Positions 1 to 10,350 of a stretch of 64,000 nt of DNA are shown in pieces. Position numbers and translations under genes: made by a program. The stretch's first letter is position 1. Each line of letters starts with the position of its first letter. Origin of the DNA: Caprimulgus europaeus (lineage: Eukaryota > Chordata > Aves > Caprimulgiformes > Caprimulgidae); assembly GCA_907165065.1 (NCBI GenBank), contig OU015525.1, positions 2,546,622 through 2,610,621 of the forward strand. The letters run 5' to 3'. Under the pieces are notes generated by a model that worked only from the letters and a program-made list of their open reading frames with translations, ran no database searches and was not told where the DNA came from.

Positions 1-59
1 GACCTGTGGAGCACAGGCATTGCTGACGTAAACTCAGTGAGACTTTGGTAACTCCTCAT

Positions 60-262
60 AGAAGAATAATAAAATTATTGAGGTCAGAAGGGACTTGGGA
101 GGTGTTTGGTCAAATCTCTTACTCAAAGCAGGACTAACTTTGAAGCCAAATCCAAATTAAAAATTAGAGTATATTGCTCAGGGACTTGTCCAGTCTAGTT
201 TTGAATATCTCCAGAGGTTAAAAATCTCATATTTTTTCTGCTGTTTAATTTTTCCTCTGGGT
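60..262 (-). mobile_element. Old CR1 LINE 3' fragment
   Basis: The plus strand reads 'ttgaggtcagaagggacttgggagg' followed by text matching the reverse complement of a CR1 3' end: 'caaagcaggactaactttgaagcc', 'gctcagggacttgtccag', 'tttgaatatctccagagg'. The terminal octamers are eroded ('agaataataaaattattg'), so this is an old, 5'-truncated copy. The left boundary is approximate and the right one fades into T-rich sequence. No coding capacity remains. Confidence 0.65.
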
Positions 263-1090
263 GAACAGACCCAGCTCTCATGAACAGTGTCACCCTGAGA
301 AGGTAATTGCTCTGGAAATACTTGGCCACTGCAGTGAAGGACTATAGTGATACTGTGAATAGTTGGATGTGTGGATGAAAGAAGCCTGAAGAGTTGGGAT
401 GATACAACCATGTAGCCTTCAGTCCTAACACACCTTTTATCTCCCAATTAAGATTATTTAATTCTTCCCTCTATTTGTTCAGCATTTGCTATTCAAAACT
501 CTACTGGATGGCCTAGATCATAGAGGAACTTAGATTTTAAGTACTCAGCTTGAGCAATTTTAATCTTCTTTGAACAGAACCCAGTGAACTCCATGTCTTC
601 AAGATCAATTGTAGAAGCTGCTTCTACTCTTCATGGCAGCAATGGCCTTGGGGTTGGATTTGAGATCAAATTCACATGATCTAGGTCAGCTGGAGTGTCC
701 ACAGGGCTGTTTTCATTTAGCCATGACTATCCAAGAGTGGGTTGGATAAGGGTAATCTCCCCTTCTGGACTAGCAGCTGAAGGCTGGAGAGATGTGCTGA
801 GGTCTAGAAGTCTTTCTAATTACTCTCTAAATGGAAGGTCTTCAAATATCTAAGTGAAGGAGATAATTTTTGAAAGAGAGGCAAAAAACAGTGGCTGAAA
901 GCAGAAACAAGAGTAGACAAAGTATAAGTGTTTTACAGATAAATTATTTAGATGCCAAACCCAGTTGTCACAGGAGGAAAGAAACTTTCCACCCAGAAAT
1001 CCCTTAAAAAAGAACAGGTTTTAAAAATATTAGCTTTTGTTCTTATTGATTGTTCTAGAGATGAGACAGAAAGTATTTGTTGAAATAGTT
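263..1090. other. No recognisable gene or repeat
   Basis: Non-repetitive, moderately AT-rich sequence. I see no coding signal, RNA gene or transposon landmark in it. A 89-codon reverse frame near 178-447 overlaps the CR1 relic and matches nothing I recognise. Confidence 0.6.
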
Positions 1091-1246
1091 GCTAATGCTC
1101 CCTCCCTGGAAGTGTTCTGGGCCAGGTTGGATGAGGCTTTGAGCAACCTGGTCTAGTGGAAGATGTCCCTGCTTATGGCAGGGGGGTTGGAACTGGATGA
1201 GCTTTAAGGTCCTTTCCAACCCAAACCATTCTATGATTCTGTGATT
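1091..1246 (+). mobile_element. CR1 LINE 3' tail
   Basis: Short 5'-truncated CR1 tail containing the family landmarks 'ctccctggaagtgttctgggccaggttggatgaggctttgagcaacctggtctagtggaag' and the 3' hairpin 'ggttggaactggatgagctttaaggtcctttccaacc', ending in 'attctatgattctgtgatt'. Only the last few ORF2 codons and the 3' untranslated part survive. It is moderately diverged from the other copies of this subfamily in the window (13455, 33340). Confidence 0.92.
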
Positions 1247-3067
1247 ATTTTATGAAGAAAGATGATCCTGAAACATCAATAATGCTCTTTTTGGACTTCA
1301 GCCACCTTACCTGATCATTATGCTGAAATATCTACCACTTACCCAATGGCTCTTTGTGAACCACCCAAAAGCAAAGCTTTCTTCATCATTTGAGACCAGA
1401 ATTCAGTGGGAGATATGGCCTTGCAGCACATCCCCCATGGGCTTTCACACAACATTCAGATCACCTTACATTTCACTTTACAGCTAAGGATGTTTTAGTA
1501 GACTGAAAATTGTGTTTATCTTGGGGCAGAAAAAATTATCCAACCTGTTTGAAATATAAAATGTGAAAAAGAAAAAGAAGAGCAAAGGAGTTGGGCTCCT
1601 TCATATGGGTTTGTTCTTCTCTCCAAAATCTAAATTGTCCCAAACTATACTCCAGGCAAATTACTATTTCAAAAGTGTGCTCAAAATGTTACTTTACAAT
1701 GAATAATCTAATTGCATTGACATTCCAGTGCCAACTTTTAAATAATTCCAGGGTAGTAGAACATCATGAAAATTAACTGTGCTTGCTGAGGCAGCTGAGA
1801 CCTCAAGGACTAATAACGTGCAATTATTGGAAGGTAAATATTCACTCAAACTTACACTGTGATCCCAGTGAAAACATCAAAGCAGTTAGAACTGAAGAGC
1901 TTTTGGGATAACAAGGAAGCCTGATGATTAGTTAGCATCAAGAATGGATTTACTGGGGAGTTGGAGAGGCTGTAATCCTCCTGCCCATTTCACACCATCA
2001 CCAGCCAGTAGGCATGTGCTGCTGGTCAAGGGACCAAGGGTTTCCTTTAGGAATGTGATAGAACAATTTGTTTTAATATTAATGAAGTGTCAATATATCA
2101 GGATCTCTTCTTAGACAATTTCTTTTTCTTTATTAGGTTGATTTCTCAACTACTGTCTTCTTTAATGTGGCCATCTTCACCACCAAGACATCTAGCCCTT
2201 TCTGCCTTTTAAAAATGGAAACAGCAGAGTAAAACAGAGCAGGAATCCTCCTGCATGTGGCAATTTCTTCATCATGTGCTTGGTTTGCCTTTGCATGGCA
2301 AGAAATGATGCAGAAGGTAAAAACAAAATCCTGGAATCCATTTTATCAGAGGCACAAAATACACCCAGACTTTAACAACATGGCCCAGACAGACTCCCCA
2401 TCTTGATTTCTGCTGACAAACATTAATAAGCTTTCTGGATACATTTATTTTTCTTATTTCAGACCAGTGTGCTGGCTTCTTGTCTTCCCATCCCTTTAAA
2501 AAGACACACAGATATTTAAGAAGAACAGTTTTCAGGAGAGCATCCTTCCATGCATGAATGTATTTTAACTCATCTTGAAAAGAAGGGGCTTCATAATAAA
2601 TTCTGTACAGGCCCTCAGATCCCAGAGGCTTCATGGAAAATTGAAATTCTCCCCCTTTCCACTCCTCTTCATGTTCTCATCCCAAGTGTTATTTGCTTTT
2701 TCATAAGCACATTTTGATAGTTACAGTGATTTCTGGCCTTGTACCACACAGACACATCTATCTTCATCTTAATATGTAATATGTGATATGTTCTCAAAGG
2801 TTAATATCCACATCTATTTTTGATACTCATAAATTATCATAGTTGCAGAAATTACAGCATAATACTTCTTTTTACTAAATAGCACCCATACTGCACTTCC
2901 CTCTCTCAAAACTCTCTTAAGATATCATTGATATCATTAATGCTCAAAAACCTCTCCCTTCATTCCTCAGAATAATTTTCATTATCTAAAGACATAGTTT
3001 CAATATTGATTGCATTTAATATTAACAGAGCTGAGATGCTCATGTAATAACCACTATCCATAATTTT
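1247..3067. other. No recognisable gene
   Basis: AT-rich single-copy sequence. The longest frame (reverse strand, 120 codons, 2272-2634) shows no domain I recognise and no codon pattern different from its surroundings, so I do not call it a gene. Confidence 0.6.
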
Positions 3068-4012
3068 TCAGAAGTTGTGGCAGTCCAGTGAAGTTCCCAC
3101 TGACTGGAATAAAGGAAATATAAGCCTAATAAGTGAAAAAAGGATGACCTGGGGAACTAAAAGCCAACCAGTGTCACCTCTGTGCCTAGCAAGAACATGG
3201 AGCAGATCCTCCTAGAAATTAAACTAAAGCACATGGAAAATAAGGAGGTGATGGTTGGTGACAGCCAACATGGCTTCACTAAGAGCAAATTGTGCCTGAC
3301 CAATTTGGTGGCCTTCTACAATGGGGTTACAGCATTGGTGGATAAGGGATGAACCACTGGTGTCATCTACCCGGACTTGTGCAAAGCATTTGACGCTGTC
3401 CTGCATCATATCCTGGTCTCTATATTGGAGAGATATGGACTTGATGGATGGACCACTTGGTAGATAAGGAATAGACTGGATGCTTGCACTTAATGAATTG
3501 CAGTCAACAGCTCAATGTCCACGTGGAGACCAGTGATGAGTGGAGTTCCTCAGGAGTCGGTATTGGGACCAGCATTGTTTAAGGTCTTTGTCAGTGACAT
3601 GGACAGTGGGATTAAGTGCACCCTCAGCAAGTTTGCAAATGACACCAAACTGTGTGGTGTGGTTGACATGCTGGATGGGATGTCATCTAGATAGACCCTG
3701 ACAGGCTTGAGAGGTGGGGCCGTGTAAACCTCATGAAGTTCAAAAAGGCCACGTTCAAGGTTGTGCAGTTGGGTTGGGGTGATCTCAGGTATGTGTACAG
3801 ACTGGGAGAAGAACTCCTGGAGAGCAGCCCTGCTGAGAAGGGCTTGGGAGTCCTAGTGGACAAGAAGCTTGATATGAGCCAGCAGTGTGTGATTGCAGCC
3901 CAGAAGACCAACTGTACCCTGGGCTGCATCAAAAGAAAGGTGGGCAGCAGGGTGAGGGAGGAGACTGTCCCTCTCTACTCCATCCTCGTGCAGCCACATC
4001 TGAAGTATGAGT
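3068..4012 (+). mobile_element. Decayed CR1 ORF2 reverse-transcriptase fragment lacking its 3' end
   Basis: About 945 bp encode the middle of CR1 ORF2 in shifting frames. Visible blocks in order are: the pre-RT '[13 protein letters not shown]' stretch; '[19 protein letters not shown]'; '[19 protein letters not shown]' (the RT block around the first catalytic Asp); '[11 protein letters not shown]'; and 'KFANDTKL', where the family has FADD. After the RT core comes a 102-codon frame (3733-4041) with 'KGLGVLVDKKLDMSQQC' and 'GCIKRKVGSR'. The second catalytic motif is FAND instead of FADD (near 3631-3645), and stops and frameshifts interrupt the whole segment, so it is inactive. Homology stops at the 'QPHLKYE' block. 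About 400 bp of the usual 3' part, including the hairpin and octamers, is absent, which is the opposite of the normal CR1 5'-truncation. Confidence 0.93.
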
Positions 4013-4098
4013 TTAGAAAGACCTCCTCTATTGTGATCTAACTCATCACTATGAGTCAGTAGACACATTCATTTTTGTTAATGAGTTTATTTTCTTTT

Positions 4099-4146
4099 CA
4101 CAAAAAAACCCACCAAAACCCAACAAAAAAGCAACAAACCAACATC
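4099..4146. repeat. A/C-only low-complexity tract
   Basis: 'cacaaaaaaacccaccaaaacccaacaaaaaagcaacaaaccaac', almost free of G and T. It lies 86 bp after the end of the CR1 RT fragment. Similar tracts recur at 13263, 18387, 50770 and 63131, and in T/G orientation at 7128 and 30028. Confidence 0.8.
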
Positions 4147-4842
4147 TCCCTTTACTTCATGGACCAAAATCTCTTCTAGTTTGCCTCAGATCCTCCTGCC
4201 CTACACAGAAATATCTGTGTATGTGTATATTAAGGTACCAAATACAATGACTGCTTTTGCAAAAGTGGACCACAGATCAAATAAATTTATTGGCTTATAA
4301 AAGTGTAACAGCCCCAAATCCTGTTCCTCTGATTCCCCTCTATAATTAGAGATAAACATCTTCAGGAGAATTGATACCCCTAAGAATCAGAGACCACATT
4401 CCCACAGCTTTGGGTGCCTCTTGTCTCTGACAGCAACATTACAGGTTGCTTAATGTTATTTTTTTTAGGAATGTGATCCAAAAACTCCATGATTCTCTTT
4501 CAAGGATAAAACCAATCAAAATTGCTATAGTGAGTGAAATGAAAATTAAGCTTTGACCTACTTGTGCACCAAAACTTCCACTGCCCATTTGACACAAACA
4601 CACAAATATGAGAAAGCTATCTTTATCATTGAAACATCAGAAAGATGCTGGTAGTGGTCATGTTCTGGATGCAAAACTCATTTGCATGTTAAATATCTCA
4701 AGCAAGTCCAGAAATACCCCAGAAGCTGAATAATGAGGACTCTGCAAAGATCTTGAATTTGCCCTTTAGATAAGTCATTTATTTTTAATGCTTTTTGTGA
4801 CTGGCTCTCCCATACACTTTGATATTAGTTGGTGATAATGAA
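4147..4842. other. No recognisable gene or repeat
   Basis: AT-rich single-copy sequence with nothing I can assign. Confidence 0.55.
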
Positions 4843-5193
4843 GATCATAGAAACATAGAAAGTTGTGAGTTGGAAGGGATCCACAAGGATCATCCAGCCC
4901 AAGTCTTGCCCTGGTATAGGACAATCCCAACATTCAGACCATGTCCCTGAGGGCCTTGGCCAAATGCTGCTGGAATCTTGTCAGGCTTGGTGCTATGAGC
5001 ACCTCCCTGGGGAGCCTGTTCCAGTGCTCCACCACCCTCTGCCTCAAGAACCTTTTCCTCATGGTCAAGCTCACCCTCCCCTGCCACATCTTCCTGCCAT
5101 GGCCTCTGCTCCTGGCGTTGGTGGCCAGAGAGAAGAGATCAGCGCCTGCCCCTCCTCTTCCCCTTGGGAGGAAGTTCTAGACCACAATGAGAT
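4843..5193 (-). mobile_element. CR1 LINE 3' fragment, distinct subfamily
   Basis: Read on the minus strand this is a CR1 3' end with a subfamily-specific sequence also present at 37526-37972. The protein remnant at 37623-37970 shows its style: 'RKRFLRQRVVEHWHRLPREV', 'FQQHLAKALRDMV'. Plus-strand markers are 'acaggacaatcccaacatt'-type text and 'ggccttggccaaatgctgctgg'. The octamer end is at the left ('atcatagaaacatagaa'). It is 5'-truncated on the right at about 5193 ('accacaatgagat'). Confidence 0.9.
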
Positions 5194-5414
5194 ACCTTGG
5201 TCTGCATGTTGAGGAACAGAGAGGCAGCTTTAGGAAATCATAAATCTTGAAAGAATACAATTTTAAGGTTGTATGGAGAACATCACCATATCTGCTTTTA
5301 GCATCTTTTCTATCTAAGATTGTTTTCCAATGAATTGGCCCTTGTTAGTCAGGCTCCATTGATGTCTTCACGGTTAAAAGGAAGCAAAATTTAACACCTG
5401 TCAGCTGTTAAAGA

Positions 5415-5451
5415 TGTCCATTTATAGAAAACATAAGACAGAAAATTCATT
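5415..5451 (+). repeat. 37-bp dispersed direct repeat, copy 1
   Basis: 'tgtccatttatagaaaacat' and its continuation match 7705-7741 with two mismatches in 37 bp. The flanks agree only weakly. It may be the surviving core of an unidentified interspersed repeat. Confidence 0.6.
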
Positions 5452-5614
5452 GTGCTTTTACATTCCAGTGGTTGGTCATCCAGACATGGACAGCAGGATA
5501 AATACTTCTTATTTTGTGAAAAAAAATCTAACTGGGAATGGAAGAAAGTACCTGACTCCCCTCCTAGTATCCCTCACTCTGAGTGTGTGATCATGACCCA
5601 TGCTTTTTCATCTC

Positions 5615-6230
5615 AGGAGAAAAAGGAAAAGGAAAAAGAAAAGGAAAAAAAGAAAAGGAAAAAAAGAAAAGGAAAAAAAGAAAAGGAAAAAAAGAAAAGG
5701 AAAAAAAGAAAAGGAAAAAAAGAAAAGGAAAAAAAAGAAAAGGAAAAAAAGAAAAGGAAAAAAAAAAAAAAAAAAAAGGAAAAAAAAAAAGAAAAAAAAA
5801 AAAGGAAAAGAAAAAAGGAAAAGAAAAAAGGAAAAGAAAAAAGGAAAAGAAAAAAGGAAAAGAAAAAAAGGAAAAGAAAAAAAGGAAAAGAAAAAAGGAG
5901 AGGAGAGGAAGAGGAGAGGAAGAGGAGAGGAAGAGGAGAGGAAGAGGAGAGGAGAGGAGAGGAGAGGAGAGGAGAGGAGAGGAGAGGAGAGGAGAGGAGA
6001 GGAGAGGAGAGGAGAGGAGAGGAGAGGAGAGGAGAGGAGAGGAGAGGAGAGGAGAGGAGAGGAGAGGAGAGGAGAGGAGAGGAGAGGAGAGGAGAGGAGA
6101 GGAGAGGAGAGGAGAGGAGAGGAGAGGAGAGGAGAGGAGGAAAGGAAAGGAAAGGAAAGGAAAGGAAAGGAAAGGAAAGGAAAGGAAAGGAAAGGAAAGG
6201 AAAGGAAAGGAAAGGAAAGGAAAGGAAAGG
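5615..6230 (+). repeat. 616-bp uninterrupted homopurine tract, compound microsatellite
   Basis: Every base from 5615 to 6230 on the plus strand is A or G. Sub-arrays in order: a GGAAAAA/GAAAAG-type block (5615 to about 5760), an A-rich bridge (about 5760-5805), an AAAAAAGGAAAAG-type block (to about 5895), a GGAGAGGAAGA block (to about 5945), (GGAGA) for about 38 units (5946-6138) and (GGAAA) for about 18 units (6139-6230). It is open in several frames on both strands (211 to 291 codons), all low-complexity Lys/Glu/Arg/Gly or Ser/Leu/Phe artefacts. The array length in the assembly may be approximate. Confidence 0.98.
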
Positions 6231-6870
6231 TCCTAGTCCCTTGGGCAATTATTGCAAACAATATGAACTGCAGTTGCTCAGCTGGTGGTTAAGCCATATT
6301 CAGCTTTATAATAGGGTTTTCCAATAGAAATCCAAGCCACAATGGTTAAAGGACAGAGGAAAGAAGACAGGAGCACAGAGGAGCCTATTTAGCAGCTGTG
6401 TGCACCAGGGATAATTCAGAGATTTGGCAGTTTTCCTTCTCTGTGAGATATATTTTTTGCTCAGGAAGGGGAAATCCATTGACAGACTGGAGTAGGTCTC
6501 ATGGAGGCCGTCAAGTTGGTCAGTGGGCTGGAACATGGGTTCTTCTAATTGTAAGCTTTTTGTGTCTAGATTTCTGTCTGTTGTTTGCTGTGTGTTTCCA
6601 GACAGTCTTGCAACTCTGGAAGACACCAGGGGGACTGGGTGTGACTGACATGTATGGCTCATGCAAAAATCAGCATAGCAAAGATTTCCACATGGACATA
6701 GAGGACTTCTCAACACAAGATCCTCAAATTGAGCCTGGAGAAAAAATTTCTAGAGGAGAAAAGACAACAAGTTTATGGAGATATTAATGAATAATGGCTC
6801 ATCTAAAGTTAACTCAATTAGTATTTCTCTTAAGGAGATTATGACCTTAGTTGTTAGATGATGAATATTA
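6231..6870. other. No recognisable gene or repeat
   Basis: Single-copy sequence. Overlapping frames of 129 and 136 codons on opposite strands (6306-6787) carry no motif I recognise. Open frames on both strands here look like chance. Confidence 0.5.
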
Positions 6871-6973
6871 ACCTGATCTAGTTGAAGATGTCCCTTCTTA
6901 CTGCAGAGGAGTTGGACTAGATGTCCTCTAAAGGTCCCTGCCAACCCAAACCATTCTATGATTCTATGATTCT
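6871..6973 (+). mobile_element. Short CR1 LINE 3' tail
   Basis: Begins 'acctgatctagttgaagatgtccc', continues through the hairpin arm 'ggagttggactagatg...aaaggtccctgccaaccc' and ends in three octamer-like units 'attctatgattctatgattctttg'. Similar in extent and sequence to 41149-41255. No coding sequence remains. Confidence 0.9.
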
Positions 6974-7127
6974 TTGGTGTAATAACTTGTCTAAGCTCTG
7001 GAGCTCTGTGGAAACTGAACCACAGAGACAGCACTGGCCAAGACTTCCCTTGGGAGAATACTTATAAATTCCACAATAAACCAAGAATTAAATCCATTCC
7101 TGAAGAGCCCAGAAAAGAGCAAAGTGC

Positions 7128-7177
7128 TGAATTTGTTTGGTGGTTGGTGGTTTTTTTTTGGTTTTGTTTTTTTCTTG
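7128..7177 (+). repeat. T/G-rich low-complexity tract ending in a splice-acceptor-like motif
   Basis: 'gtttggtggttggtggttttttttt...gtttttttcttgcag' is T/G rich and ends in a pyrimidine tract plus CAG. The AG could resemble a 3' splice site, but no open exon with conserved content follows. I treat it as simple sequence, the reverse orientation of the A/C-only tracts. Confidence 0.6.
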
Positions 7178-7331
7178 CAGCTGAAGAAGATTCTGGTTTC
7201 CATTGCAAATTTACCTCTTTATTTCAGGAGGGTTTCGCAGGCTAAGATAAAGTCAACCCAACTCTTCCCTTTGGCAAATCATCTTGACAAGAGAAGAAGA
7301 CAGAAATATTTTCAGACTGGTCTGTCTGGAA

Positions 7332-7379
7332 ATGGTCACTCATTTTGGTGAACAAATGGTCACTCATTTTGGTGAACAG
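7332..7379 (+). repeat. Perfect 24-bp tandem duplication
   Basis: The unit 'atggtcactcattttggtga' plus four more bases occurs twice in a row (7332-7355 and 7356-7379) and differs only at the final base. It is a recent local duplication in otherwise single-copy DNA. Confidence 0.95.
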
Positions 7380-7704
7380 CATCTTTTGCACTGTTTGATG
7401 AAATGAGAACTATGGTGGCTTTGGAGTTGCATACACAGAGTTTAGCACACTCTGAAGTCTTTAAATCAGCAGAGAGACCCCATTTCATTATAGGTGTGTT
7501 TAGGTTGTTTGTATGTGGGACATGAGTCTACATTTTCAGCTTCTTTGTGCTCTGGAATACACCAGAGCCCATTGAACCAAGATAATATAATAAATAATAA
7601 ATAAATAATAAAAAATATGCTGTTTCAAATTATAAAAGAATTAAATACAGTTAAATTTGAAACCATTCTGGCAAAGTGCAATAGTAAAAGGCCATTAAGT
7701 GAGC

Positions 7705-7741
7705 TGTCCATTTATAGAAAACATAAGATATAAAATTCATT
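7705..7741 (+). repeat. 37-bp dispersed direct repeat, copy 2
   Basis: Partner of 5415-5451, 2.3 kb downstream in the same orientation, with two mismatches in 37 bp. Confidence 0.6.
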
Positions 7742-9879
7742 TTTAATGGACTGTTTCCATGGAAATGTTCTTTAGTAGAGACATTTTATAGTGTATTAAG
7801 CAGCACAAGGAGTTAAACTGCCTGTAGTGGTGACTGTAATGCAGGGTCTATGGTTTGTAAAAAATTGAAACTGTTAAAAGGTTTATGGCCAAGAGAGTGA
7901 GGAATATTTCAAAGCTGTTTATCACTCACCTGGCAAAATTGAGTGTTAAAACTCAGCACACCTACTGAAGTGGAATCCCCTTATTAGCTCGTTACCCAAA
8001 TGTCTCAGAAAGAGAGAGAAAATGTGTTCTTTGATTATGGAGGTAATAATAGTTATAGATAATTTGTACATCCTCATTCCATTAATTGATGGAGTCTTGA
8101 AGCATTTTCCAAATATTAATTAAATAACTCACTCTACACAGTAAAATCACTGCACAATAAAAACTTGCTTTCATTTGCAACTTGCTCCTTATGCCCACAC
8201 CTAATGGTTTCTATTTAATGTTGGAATTTCATGAATATGCTGCTGAGACTGTGGTCTAAGCAGAAGAAACCCATGACTGAGGTCCAGAAACAATCTGGTC
8301 CATGTCCCAGAGACTGTAAAAATCAGATAAGAATGAAAAAGACTGGGAGAACAAGCAGAGTCTCAGAAAGGGAGAGGATTTGCCTATTATTTTGAGACAT
8401 TTCTCTTCCAGACAAGGAAGATACCCCAGATAAGTTCAATCACCATTTCTTTGACAGTGAGTCTGAGAGGTCTAAGACAACGTGGTCAAGTTCTTCCAGT
8501 GACTGAAAGGGCTTCTTTTTTTCTGTGGACTCCAACATCAGACTCTGATGGAGTAGTGTGGATTCTTCTTTTTGCATGCATCAAAAGCTCAGTCAGTGCT
8601 CTCTGTGCAGTATAGATCTCAAGAACTTACTCCATTTGGAGGTTCAGGAGAGCCATGTCACTTTGAACCTCCCTTGATCTGAGCTATCCTGCACTAGGTA
8701 ATGCATGTGTGTATTGGCTAAATACTTGCTTCAGAGTGAGCTGATATGATGTACCTGTGACTAGTTCATTGGTGTCTAGCTTGACATTAGTGAGGAAAAG
8801 CATCCATGCACTAGGAGATTATGTTCACTGCTTAGAGACCAATGCTATCAGAAGTCAAGATGTGCAAGAAGATAAGAATCTAGAGGATACAAATGAATGT
8901 AAGAAGTTATTTTATCTTCTCTTTGAAATGAAGGCAAGCTTAAATTCCACCTCTACTTTGGGACAGAAGGCTCAGAGCTTGGCAAAAAGTGCAAGGTATT
9001 GAAATGCAGTTAAAATTCAGCCCAGCTACCTCTGGGTCTACCTATGTAGACATAAGTCAAAGTAGGAGAAGCTTTTCATTTACAAGTTGAGTCTACAGCA
9101 AAGACCAGACATAATAACATTTTTTAAAGACTCTGAAGCACTCTTAGATACTGGCACAGCAGGAGCAGCCCCTCCTGTTGAGTATGATTGAACAGCTGAA
9201 TAAGGGTGAGGGCAACCTCAGCTGATGATCTGTAGCTCATTTCAACCTTCATGCACATGGGTGAGAGTGCTCACTTACTCCTTGGCTACCAGCTCAGTCC
9301 TCTGAGACCTCTGCCTGCACACACAGCACAGCAGGAATTTAATCCAGATGTCAAACTGCCATGAGTTTTGAAAACTGGAGGTCTATTGGAAATCCACAGG
9401 GAGGTTACATCAATCCAGCACCTTCCTGCCTCCAGCATGTTAAATGGGGATCCACTGTACTGGAAAGAGTGGTAACAAATGTCCCTGCTCTTTACTCTAG
9501 ATAGCAATAGGAGGCACTTAATTTGCTAGCCAGCTGGCTCTTGTTAATGAAAAGGTTCTCACCAATGACCCAGAGACATGTTCAGTCAATTCTCTGGTAT
9601 TTTTTGTGTTTCTTTCACTGGCACTCAAAGAAGCGTAAGGAAGTTGCTTTAATGTGAAGTGACAATTCACAACTGAAACCATTTCTTTCTGTCAAGGAGA
9701 GTAAATGGCCAGGAAAAGCCTTCAGGTCTGCAGATGCCCAGCCACAGTGGGAGTTAGCTCTAATGCCACTTCTTGTCCCTTCTCTAAGTACCACTTGGCT
9801 GGATACATTTACAGAGCTCAAGTGATGTCCTGACAATCTCCATCCTTCCAGAGCTAGTCCTGCATGGCCGGTTATATCA
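7742..9879. other. No recognisable gene or repeat
   Basis: About 2.1 kb of AT-rich single-copy sequence. An 81-codon frame at 8757-9002 starts at GTG and has no recognisable domain. A 73-codon reverse frame at 9286-9507 is equally anonymous. Neither is supported as a gene. Confidence 0.55.
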
Positions 9880-10350
9880 CGATCACAGAATGGTAGGGGT
9901 TGGAAGGGACCTCAGGAGATCATCTAGTCCAATCCCCCTGCTAAAGCAGGTTCCCTACACCAGGTTGCACAAGAAAGTGTCCAGGTGGGTTTGGAACATC
10001 TCCAGAGATGGAGTCTCCACAGCCTCTCTGGGCAGCCTGGCCCAGGGCTCCAACACCCTCACAGGAAAGAAGTTTTTCCTTAAGTTTGTCTGGTACTTCT
10101 GGTGTTCCAGGTTTTGCCCATTGCCCCTTGTCCTGTCACCAGCCACCACCGAAAAGAGCCTGGTTCCATCCATTTTCCCCCCACATTTCCCCACATTTCA
10201 GATATTTATAGACATTGATCAGATCCCCTCTCAGTCTTCTCTTCTCCAGACTGAAGAGTCCCAGCTCTCTCATCCTTTCCTCACATGGGAGATGCTCCAG
10301 GTCCCTCATCACCTTTGTGGCCTCCACTGGATTCTCTCCAGAAGATCCCA
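9880..10350 (-). mobile_element. CR1 LINE 3' portion (C-terminal ORF2 plus 3' end)
   Basis: Reverse-strand CR1 of about 470 bp. The octamer/hairpin end is at the left ('gatcacagaatggtaggggttggaagggacc'). Reading leftwards on the minus strand gives '[20 protein letters not shown]', '[19 protein letters not shown]' and 'ARLPREAVETPSLEMFQTHL', the characteristic C-terminal CR1 ORF2 sequence beyond the RT catalytic core. The frame is broken into two pieces (minus-strand frames 10136-10372 and 9955-10194). The 5' truncation is at about 10350. It is the same subfamily as 34825-35434. Confidence 0.95.

Noticed and set aside
5452-6327. Open frames of 211-291 codons on both strands
   Set aside because: They exist only because the homopurine tract lacks stops in several frames. 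Composition is pure Lys/Glu/Arg/Gly or Ser/Leu/Phe repeat.
8757-9002. 81-codon frame as a small gene
   Set aside because: It begins at GTG, has no recognised motif, and no flanking splice or promoter evidence.
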